DNA from: Syntrophomonas sp. UBA4922
Lineage (GTDB): Bacteria > Bacillota > Syntrophomonadia > Syntrophomonadales > Syntrophomonadaceae
Assembly (NCBI GenBank): GCA_002398825.1
Contig: DHBS01000009.1
Span: 80,916-87,797, forward strand
DNA: 6,882 nt
Reading direction: 5' to 3'
Shown: positions 1 to 4,676 of the stretch, in pieces
Numbering within the stretch: position 1 is the first letter of the stretch
Layout of the letters: each line of letters begins with the position of its first letter
Program-made: the position numbers and the translations under genes
The notes under the pieces: model-generated
Seen by the model: the letters and a program-made list of their open reading frames with translations, nothing else
Told to the model about the DNA's origin: nothing
Databases searched by the model: none

Positions 1-490
1 CCCCCGGGGTGGTCCCCCCGCCGATATCGACGATCAGATTGCCGGTAGGCTCATGAACCGGCATACCTGCGCCTATTGCTGCCGCCATGGGCTCTTCTAT
101 CAAGTAGGCCTCTTTGGCGCCGCCGGCTAAGGCCGCTTCCCGCACGGCTCTTTCCTCAACCGTGGTGCAGCCGGTGGGGATGCTGACAATCACCCGGGGC
201 CTGATGAAGGGTGTTTTCTGCCCCAGAGCTTTACTGATAAAGTACTTCAACATGGCCTGAGTAACGTCAAAGTCAGCGATAACCCCGTCTTTCATAGGGC
301 GGATGGCTATGATATTACCCGGGGTTCTGCCGATCATCTGCTTGGCCTCTTCACCCACGGCCAAAACCCGTCCGTTGTCATTCTGTATGGCCACTACGGA
401 TGGTTCGGTCAAAACGATGCCTTTTCCTTTAACGTGCACCAGGGTATTGGCCGTACCCAAATCTATTCCCATATCTCTACCGAAAACCAA
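1..490 (-). CDS. mreB: Rod-shape-determining protein MreB, N-terminal part (partial)
   Basis: MreB is the bacterial actin that forms ATP-dependent membrane-associated filaments and guides lateral wall synthesis. The 163 codons present show the actin-fold phosphate-1 loop (GIDLGTANT, about residues 8-16), then EPSVVA, MIGRTPGNI, RPMKDGVIADF, the EERAV helix, IEEPMAAAIGAG and the phosphate-2 motif DIGGGTT (155-161). The gene leaves the window at position 1, so the rest of the ATPase fold is missing. The start is TTG at 490: an AAGGAGG ribosome binding site lies at 501-507, 10 bases upstream, and there is no ATG before codon 7. An ATT at 493 is a less likely alternative. It starts 21 bases after the radC stop and is probably co-transcribed with radC, maf and DUF4321. 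Oddity: the final codons read Pro-Gly where MreB proteins usually have Glu-Val. The family call is very secure; the exact start is inferred. Confidence 0.95.
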   Translation of the reverse strand, partial: MVFGRDMGIDLGTANTLVHVKGKGIVLTEPSVVAIQNDNGRVLAVGEEAKQMIGRTPGNIIAIRPMKDGVIADFDVTQAMLKYFISKALGQKTPFIRPRVIVSIPTGCTTVEERAVREAALAGGAKEAYLIEEPMAAAIGAGMPVHEPTGNLIVDIGGGTTPG

Positions 491-511
491 AATAGTTTTT
501 CCTCCTTAAAA

Positions 512-1198
512 CTAGATTAGACCTCTAGATTTCATGCTGCAGTATTTATTATCACCAATTATCACATGGTCGAGGACTTCAATGCCCACTATCTGTCCGG
601 CCTCAACCAATCTGCGGGTAGTCTCCATATCTTCGTTGCTGGGATGGGGATCACCGCTGGGATGATTATGTACCAATATAATAGAAGCAGCGCTTCGCTT
701 TACGGCATTCTTAAAAACCTCGCGGGGGTGGGCCATCGAACTGTGCAACCCCCCCACCGAAATATCCTCGGTAACTATGATGCCGCCTTTGCGATCCAGG
801 TAAATCACTTTAAAATGCTCCCGGTCGAGGTAGCGCATATCTTCCATAACTAAAGTTTTGACATCTTCCGGCGAGGTGATCACCGGTTTGGATTCCTGGC
901 TTAAGGCCAGTCTGCGACCTAATTCAATGGCGGCTTTGATGCTGACCGCCTTGGCCATACCGATGCCGCGTTCACTCATCAATTCTTCCAGGCTGGCTTC
1001 TTTCAGGCGGCGCAGGGTTCTGTATTTTATCATTATCTGCCGGGCCAGATCAAGCGCGTTGATTTTAGTGGTGCCCATACCCAGAATAATGGCTATAAGT
1101 TCATGGTCGTCCAAACGGCCTTCACCGAATTTGGCCAGTTTTTCCCGGGGCCTCATATCCTCTGGCAATTCCTTAATGCCTACCGCATGGTAGCTCAT
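512..1198 (-). CDS. radC: RadC family protein (JAMM/MPN metalloprotease-like domain)
   Basis: This 228-residue protein is full length for RadC (UPF0758). It opens with the usual PREKLAKFGEGRLDDHELIAIIL segment in slightly varied form (about 17-39), followed by a helix-hairpin-helix-like stretch (ERGIGMAKA, 76-84). The C-terminal JAMM domain carries the full metal-site signature H177-x-H179-x7-S187-x2-D190, with E127 as the likely catalytic glutamate. The name came from a supposed DNA-repair role later traced to a different gene; the true function is unclear, although the domain looks like an intact zinc hydrolase. The ATG start at 1198 lies inside the end of maf (26-base overlap), with a GGGGGGTG ribosome binding site at about 1205-1212, which suggests translational coupling. 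The maf-radC-mreB order is common in Firmicutes. No sign of an integrated-element or antiphage setting is visible. Confidence 0.95.
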   Translation of the reverse strand: MSYHAVGIKELPEDMRPREKLAKFGEGRLDDHELIAIILGMGTTKINALDLARQIMIKYRTLRRLKEASLEELMSERGIGMAKAVSIKAAIELGRRLALSQESKPVITSPEDVKTLVMEDMRYLDREHFKVIYLDRKGGIIVTEDISVGGLHSSMAHPREVFKNAVKRSAASIILVHNHPSGDPHPSNEDMETTRRLVEAGQIVGIEVLDHVIIGDNKYCSMKSRGLI

Positions 1199-1784
1199 CT
1201 TCTACACCCCCCAATAATTGCAGGCCTTGTTTTTTCAGCATAAAATACAGGGTGTGAAGTGGCAATCCTACTACATTATAAAAACAGCCGTCGATATGAT
1301 CCACAAATACGGCGCCTAAGCCTTGTGCCCCGTAAGAGCCGGCTTTGTCCAAAGGCTCACCGCTGGCTATATAGGCCCAGATTTCATCCTCCTGAATATT
1401 ACGAAACCTGACTCGAGTTATTTCACTTGCAGCTTGTATACTTCCGTTACAGGTATTGAGAACACACAGGCCGGTTATCACTCGATGTTCCCGGCCGCTT
1501 AACAACGAAAGCATCTCAAAGGCTTCCCATTTATCGCGGGGCTTGCCCAGAATCCGGTTGTCCACTACCACAATGGTATCAGCCGCAATTATCAGTGCTT
1601 CAGGCTCTTGTGCCGCCACCGCCCTGGCTTTTGAGGCAGCTAATTCCAAACAGGCCGCGGCCGGGTCTCCATTAAAGTTGTCAAAGCTCTCATCTACGTC
1701 AGCGGGATTGCAGGAGAACCGCAGCCCGATCAACTCCAAAAGCGTCTTGCGACGGGGTGATTGCGACGCTAAGACCACACGCAT
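1173..1784 (-). CDS. maf: Maf family nucleoside triphosphate pyrophosphatase
   Basis: Maf proteins are cytoplasmic pyrophosphatases that hydrolyse dTTP, UTP or modified nucleotides to the monophosphate; they are described as house-cleaning enzymes and were linked to septum inhibition in Bacillus. Family motifs are all present: LASQSPRRKTLL at the N-terminus (S7, S9, R11, R12), AADTIVV (67-73, catalytic Asp69), LGKP (79-82), EHRVITG (99-105), and DKAGSYGAQG (146-155), whose pattern fits the dTTP/UTP (YhdE-like) subgroup. I place the start at ATG 1784 (203 residues): a GAGAGG site at 1794-1799 is 9 bases from this ATG but only 3 bases from the in-frame ATG at 1790, which would add two residues. 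It follows DUF4321 by under 20 bases and overlaps radC by 26 bases. The residues after about 190 are a poorly conserved tail. Confidence 0.94.
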   Translation of the reverse strand: MRVVLASQSPRRKTLLELIGLRFSCNPADVDESFDNFNGDPAAACLELAASKARAVAAQEPEALIIAADTIVVVDNRILGKPRDKWEAFEMLSLLSGREHRVITGLCVLNTCNGSIQAASEITRVRFRNIQEDEIWAYIASGEPLDKAGSYGAQGLGAVFVDHIDGCFYNVVGLPLHTLYFMLKKQGLQLLGGVEDELPCGRH

Positions 1785-1801
1785 GGCCATTTACCTCTCA
1801 T

Positions 1802-2068
1802 TTACAGCTTTCTATACAAGGCATAGGCAATCAAAAAGCCCAGGAGAGTAAATATACTAACATGGAACATCAGCCCCAGGGTGAGCGAAAAGACCTTCAA
1901 ATCCAGTGTAAAAGGGGCAAATCCCAGGTTTTGCATCCTCCCCAGAACCTGCCCGGCGGGCCACGTTTTAACTATAGCGTCCCCGATAAAACTCCCGATG
2001 ATACCACCCAGTATCAGCAGCAGGGCGAGGATTTGCCATCCAGGTTGTATCTTACCGCGACTAGCCAC
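1802..2068 (-). CDS. DUF4321 family small membrane protein
   Basis: An 88-residue hydrophobic protein of unknown function. A short basic N-terminus (MASRGK) is followed by a membrane segment at about 12-30 (containing GGIIGSFIGD) and a second at about 60-83, with an intervening loop carrying GFAPFTLDLKVFSLTLG. That FTLDL.VFSLT.G pattern is what I recognise as DUF4321, a small family found mainly in Clostridia and typically next to maf, radC and mreB. The start codon is GTG at 2068, with a GGGAGG ribosome binding site at 2074-2079, 5 bases upstream. It is the first gene after the terminator at 2132-2176, so it probably heads the transcript that continues into maf, radC and mreB. The location suggests, without proving, a role near the envelope or cell-shape machinery. 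Family assignment is from memory of the motif, not from a search. Confidence 0.85.
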   Translation of the reverse strand: MASRGKIQPGWQILALLLILGGIIGSFIGDAIVKTWPAGQVLGRMQNLGFAPFTLDLKVFSLTLGLMFHVSIFTLLGFLIAYALYRKL

Positions 2069-2095
2069 AATAGCCTCCCAATCAACTTCTTTACA

Positions 2096-2124
2096 AGTTT
2101 AGCATTACCCCCAGGCAAAAACAA
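2096..2124 (-). promoter_or_regulatory. Candidate sigma-A promoter for DUF4321-maf-radC-mreB
   Basis: Reading the minus strand, TTGTTT (2119-2124) and TAAACT (2096-2101) are separated by 17 bases, and TGC directly precedes the -10 hexamer, giving an extended -10 (TGn). The -10 matches the consensus at four of six positions and the -35 only in part. The start of transcription would fall near 2089, leaving a leader of about 20 bases before the GTG of DUF4321. Its position between a terminator and the first gene of the next unit supports the call; the sequence match alone is modest. Confidence 0.4.
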
Positions 2125-2131
2125 GGTAAGC

Positions 2132-2176
2132 AAAAAAGGAGAATACCTTGCTAACACAGCATTCTCCACTTTTTTT
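2132..2176 (-). terminator. Rho-independent terminator after rex, probably bidirectional
   Basis: GGAGAAT (2138-2144) and ATTCTCC (2161-2167) form a perfect 7-bp stem with a 16-base loop. On the minus strand the stem is followed at once by TTTTTT (2132-2137), the normal U-tract for ending the rex transcript. On the plus strand it is followed by AC and seven T residues (2170-2176), so the A and T tracts can extend the stem across a two-base bulge and the element could also stop transcription in the opposite direction. The first structure begins 37 bases downstream of the rex stop codon. Confidence 0.8.
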
Positions 2177-2212
2177 ATTAATTTTTACACCCGGGCCGGT
2201 CTGAAAAAAGAT

Positions 2213-2842
2213 CTAACGGTTCAGGGCCAGGTTAAAGCTTAAAACCTCCAGATTGACAGACAGGTCTACATTCCTGAAAACGATATCCGGGGGAACCTTC
2301 AAGACCCGCGGAGAAAAGTTCAGAATGGCCTTGACGCCGGCCTCCAGCAATTGCTCGGTAACATCCTGGGCATGGGTGGCCGGCACTGCGATAACCCCTA
2401 TCTGAATATCGTATTGTTCAACCAGATCTTGCAGCTGATCCAGGGGCTGTACTCGCAGGGAGCCCAGTTTATTTCCGATAATATTGGGGTTTACATCCAA
2501 AATAGCGCAGATATTGAAACCGCGTTCGAAAAACCCCTGATATAGAGCCAGAGCTGAACCAAGCTTTCCTGCACCGACTATAATGGTGTTCCAGCGGTGG
2601 TCCAATCCCAATATTTTCATCAATTGACAATACAGTTCAGAAACCTTGTAGCCAACTCCGCGGGTTCCGAATTCTCCAAAATAAGCCAGGTCTTTTCTGA
2701 CCTGAGCAGAACTGACGCCTACACCTTTGGCGATTTCGCCCGAAGATATAGTCTCTTCGCCCTCTTCCATTAACTGGTGCAGATATCTGGAATAAATAGA
2801 CAGTCTCATCACGGTAGCTTCAGGTATCTTGAATACTTTCAA
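2213..2842 (-). CDS. rex: Redox-sensing transcriptional repressor Rex
   Basis: Rex is a homodimeric repressor that reads the NADH/NAD+ ratio and leaves DNA when NADH rises, controlling fermentation and respiration genes. From the TTG start at 2842 the protein has 209 residues, close to the usual 210-215. A winged-helix domain starts with KIPEATVMRLSIYSRYL (about 5-21) and contains the recognition region VSSAQVRKDLAYFGEFG; GTRGVGY follows. The Rossmann domain has V-GAGKLG (about 89-95) with an Asp about 21 residues later (ILDVN), as expected for NAD(H) binding, then AVPATHAQ, ILNFSPRVLKVP and the C-terminal swapped helix VDLSVNLEVLSFNLAL. The TTG has an AAAGGAG site at 2852-2858 with 9-base spacing; an in-frame ATG at 2878 would add 12 atypical residues and has no ribosome binding site. 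It seems monocistronic, with its own promoter and terminator, and probably autoregulated. Confidence 0.95.
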   Translation of the reverse strand: MKVFKIPEATVMRLSIYSRYLHQLMEEGEETISSGEIAKGVGVSSAQVRKDLAYFGEFGTRGVGYKVSELYCQLMKILGLDHRWNTIIVGAGKLGSALALYQGFFERGFNICAILDVNPNIIGNKLGSLRVQPLDQLQDLVEQYDIQIGVIAVPATHAQDVTEQLLEAGVKAILNFSPRVLKVPPDIVFRNVDLSVNLEVLSFNLALNR

Positions 2843-2903
2843 GAGTTCCAACTCCTTTGGCTGGCTGCAGTGTTCCATATGTTAAGTCAAAAACCACCAG
2901 CGA

Positions 2904-2921
2904 AAATGAATTCTTTCACTA
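2904..2921 (-). promoter_or_regulatory. Candidate Rex operator (autoregulatory) in the rex leader
   Basis: On the minus strand this reads TAGTGAA-AGAA-TTCATTT. Compared with the Rex consensus TTGTGAA-N4-TTCACAA it matches 10 of the 14 specified positions, including the whole TGAA-N4-TTCA core with correct spacing. It lies about 14-31 bases downstream of the predicted rex transcription start and about 60 bases before the TTG start codon, a position suited to blocking transcription. The outer bases of one arm are poor and the region is AT-rich, so a chance match is possible. A second, weaker 10-of-14 match to the clostridial TTGTTAA-N4-TTAACAA form lies at about 2878-2895. Confidence 0.4.
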
Positions 2922-2935
2922 ACTAGGTAAGAATT
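2909..2935 (-). promoter_or_regulatory. Stem-loop at the 5' end of the rex leader
   Basis: AATTCTT (2909-2915) and AAGAATT (2929-2935) are perfect 7-base inverted arms around a 13-base loop. The predicted rex transcription start is close to 2935, so the structure would sit at the very 5' end of the mRNA, where such stems often slow decay. It partly overlaps the Rex-box-like site, and the shared GAATTC core may be why both appear. The stem has a single G-C pair and is thermodynamically weak. Confidence 0.3.
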
Positions 2936-2941
2936 AGACTC

Positions 2942-2971
2942 ATTATATCAAAACCTTTATAAGGTTGTATA
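2942..2971 (-). promoter_or_regulatory. Predicted rex promoter overlapping the pit stop codon
   Basis: The minus strand carries TATACA (2966-2971; four of six matches to TTGACA), an 18-base spacer and a perfect TATAAT (2942-2947) preceded by TGA, an extended -10. The TATAAT includes the TAA stop codon of pit, so rex is transcribed from a promoter buried in the 3' end of the phosphate permease gene. Transcription should begin near 2935. The spacer and the last -35 base contain the palindrome AACCTT-TAT-AAGGTT (2952-2966). Confidence 0.6.
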
Positions 2972-3932
2972 CCACTATTGCTACCAGGGCGGAAGAAGGG
3001 ATGGTCACAAACCAGGCTACGATGATTTGACGGGCTATATTCCAGCGCACCCCTTTGAGGCGTTTGGCAGCGCCCACCCCCATGATGGAAGATGATACCA
3101 CATGGGTGGTGCTGACGGGTGCTCCCAGCATACTGGCTCCATAGATGACTACTGCGGAAGTGGCATCGGCTGCGAAGCCGTTGATAGGCTCAATGCGAAA
3201 GATCTTGCCGCCCATGGTGCGGATGATCTTCCAGCCTCCGAAGGCGGTGCCTGCTGACATGGATAAGGCACAGGCGACTTTGACCCACAGCGGGACGTAA
3301 AATTCGGGCAGAATGCTGGCACTGACCAGGACCATAGCGATAATGCCCATCGATTTCTGGGCATCATTGCTGCCATGGGCGAAGGAGGCCATACAGGCTG
3401 ACACGACCTGCAGTTTGCGGAACTGATTGTTTATTCTGGCAGGGGCCGCATGTCGAAACACCCAGAATAAAACCGTCATAACCAGGCTCCCGGCTACCAG
3501 GCCGATAACCGGCGAGGTCAGCAAACCGGCCAGAATCTTAACGAAACCCGCCCACAAGACCTGCTCTGTTCCTACCGCGCCAATAACGGCTCCGATCAGG
3601 CCGCCGATCAAAGCGTGTGAGGAGCTGCTGGGTATGCCGAAATACCAGGTAAATAAGTTCCAGAAAATTGCCCCGATCAAGGCGCATATCAATACCAGAG
3701 GAGTGATCAGCTCTGGAGGTACAATGCTTTTACCGATGGTGTTGGCGACCGCAGTGCCGCTCAAGGCTCCGGCAAAGTTGAGAGTTGCGGCTACAACAAT
3801 GGCCGCCCGCGGCGAGAGGGCTTTGGTAGATACTGAAGTTGCTATGGCATTGGCAGTGTCATGAAAACCGTTAATAAAGTCGAATATCAGCGCCAGGATT
3901 ACCACCAGGCCGATTAACATCAAACTAGACAT
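2943..3932 (-). CDS. pit: PiT family inorganic phosphate permease
   Basis: A 329-residue integral membrane protein of the PiT family (TC 2.A.20), which takes up inorganic phosphate as a metal-phosphate complex with a coupling cation. Both halves of the family's internal repeat are visible: NGFHDTANAIATS (21-33) followed by IPSSSSHALIGGLIGA (100-115), and FAHGSNDAQKSMG (184-196) followed by GAPVSTTHVVSSSIMGVG (270-287). About eight to ten membrane segments can be made out, with a charged cytoplasmic-type loop near 160-175. The length is that of the short bacterial and archaeal branch, without the long central loop of the E. coli PitA protein. The ATG at 3932 overlaps the stop of the DUF47 gene (ATGTCTAG, 8 bases shared), so translation is probably coupled. 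The pairing with DUF47 and the Pho-box-like array upstream both support phosphate as substrate; sulfate uptake, seen in some relatives, is less likely. Confidence 0.95.
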   Translation of the reverse strand: MSSLMLIGLVVILALIFDFINGFHDTANAIATSVSTKALSPRAAIVVAATLNFAGALSGTAVANTIGKSIVPPELITPLVLICALIGAIFWNLFTWYFGIPSSSSHALIGGLIGAVIGAVGTEQVLWAGFVKILAGLLTSPVIGLVAGSLVMTVLFWVFRHAAPARINNQFRKLQVVSACMASFAHGSNDAQKSMGIIAMVLVSASILPEFYVPLWVKVACALSMSAGTAFGGWKIIRTMGGKIFRIEPINGFAADATSAVVIYGASMLGAPVSTTHVVSSSIMGVGAAKRLKGVRWNIARQIIVAWFVTIPSSALVAIVVYNLIKVLI

Positions 3933-4557
3933 ACTTAACCGCTATTCCCTTAAGGATATTGCTGACATTTTCACAGTAATCCAGCGTCGTTTCAAGATGC
4001 TCGTAGATTTCTTTCCATTTAATAATATCCACCACATTGCGGGTATTCTCAAAAAGAAGGGCAATACCCGCTCGATACAGGAAATCGCCCTCATGTTCGT
4101 AAGATCTGATTTTTTCGCTGGATTCGATGATACCGTTGTGGTTGGCTCTGACATCGGTCAACTGCGCTATCGCTGATTTTATCTCCTGGGCTGCCGCCTG
4201 CAGGACGTATGCCAGCTTAAGCACATAGTTTTCATTGGGTTTGCCGGCTTTATAGATTACAATTTTCTCCATAGTCCCCTGAATATGATCCAGAACATTG
4301 GTCAATTCCCGGGTTAACGCCAGGATATCTTCACGGTCAAACGGGGTTACAAATGAATTGTTGATCTGTTCCATGACTTTGGCCATGGTCTTATTGCCCC
4401 GTTCTTCAACCGCGCTGATGAGTTCCAGGTTATCAACCGGGTCGGTTTGATGCTCCAGAAAATCCTTTAATATATCAGCCGCTTCCGAGATGGCTTCAGC
4501 GATTTCATCAAAGTAGCTGAAAAATCTTTCCTCCCGTGGTTTTAACTTGATTACCAC
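3925..4557 (-). CDS. DUF47 / PhoU-like protein, partner of the Pit permease
   Basis: A 210-residue, almost wholly helical, soluble protein of the PhoU-divergent family DUF47 (PF01865), whose genes nearly always sit beside pit. Family features are LKPREERFFSYFDEIAEAI at the N-terminus (5-23), NNSFVTPFDREDILALTRELTNVLDHI (66-92), and two acidic helices resembling the metal-binding ExxxD repeats of PhoU: RSYEHEGDFLYR (151-162) and KEIYEHLETTLDYCENVSN (182-200). Homologues are thought to tune or inhibit Pit transport, in the way PhoU acts on the Pst system; the direct mechanism is not established. Translation starts at GTG 4557, with a strong GGGGAGG site at 4566-4572 and 8-base spacing. It is the first gene of a two-gene operon with pit (8-base overlap), behind the promoter at 4598-4606 and the hexamer array at 4616-4676. 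It is distinct from a canonical PhoU. Confidence 0.93.
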   Translation of the reverse strand: MVIKLKPREERFFSYFDEIAEAISEAADILKDFLEHQTDPVDNLELISAVEERGNKTMAKVMEQINNSFVTPFDREDILALTRELTNVLDHIQGTMEKIVIYKAGKPNENYVLKLAYVLQAAAQEIKSAIAQLTDVRANHNGIIESSEKIRSYEHEGDFLYRAGIALLFENTRNVVDIIKWKEIYEHLETTLDYCENVSNILKGIAVKYV

Positions 4558-4597
4558 TGTATATGCCTCCCCGTATACATTGCTTTGGTATGATTTA

Positions 4598-4606
4598 ATT
4601 ATAACA
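4598..4606 (-). promoter_or_regulatory. Extended -10 element of the DUF47-pit promoter
   Basis: The minus strand reads TGTTATAAT: a perfect TATAAT (4598-4603) preceded by TGT, an extended -10. Seventeen bases upstream the -35 position reads CATTGT, a poor match, and is partly covered by the hexamer array. A weak -35 with a strong -10 next to activator repeats is typical of PhoB/PhoP-activated promoters. The expected transcription start is near 4591, giving a leader of about 34 bases. Confidence 0.6.
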
Positions 4607-4615
4607 ATTTGCGCT

Positions 4616-4676
4616 TTAAAACAATGTTAACAATGTGTTAACGATGATGTAAGCTTCTCTTAACATAGGATTTACA
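4616..4676 (-). promoter_or_regulatory. Predicted PhoP/PhoB operator: six hexamers in 11-base register
   Basis: Plus-strand hexamers start at 4616 (TTAAAA), 4627 (TTAACA), 4638 (TTAACG), 4649 (GTAAGC, degenerate), 4660 (TTAACA) and 4671 (TTTACA). Each is exactly 11 bases from the next, so five-base spacers separate them throughout. TT(A/C/T)ACA repeats at 11-base intervals are the known PhoP box of Bacillus; read towards the DUF47-pit promoter they become TGTTAA/TGTAAA, comparable to the CTGTCA repeats of the proteobacterial Pho box. The nearest repeat ends 12 bases upstream of the -10 hexamer. The array fills most of the gap between the folC stop and the promoter, and the genes downstream are for phosphate transport. 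The regulator itself is not in the window. Confidence 0.7.

Noticed and set aside
303..1193. Plus-strand open frames opposite mreB and radC (303-509, 566-853, 858-1193)
   Set aside because: They mirror strongly supported minus-strand genes, have no recognisable family motifs, and are best explained as shadows.
512..1198. RadC as a mobile-element or antiphage-associated JAMM protein
   Set aside because: It is full length with the standard RadC N-terminal region and sits in the conserved maf-radC-mreB context.
1757..2242. Plus-strand open frame of 161 codons across maf, DUF4321 and the terminator
   Set aside because: It spans two real genes and a terminator, has low-complexity polar composition and no family motif.
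2952..2966. AACCTT-TAT-AAGGTT as the terminator of pit
   Set aside because: The stem has only two G-C pairs, a three-base loop and just a short interrupted T stretch after it, and it lies before the stop codon.
4624..4644. GTTAAC repeats as a clostridial Rex box (TTGTTAA-N4-TTAACAA) upstream of DUF47
   Set aside because: The half-sites that could pair are 7 bases apart, not 4, whereas all the hexamers fit an 11-base direct-repeat register, which points to PhoP.
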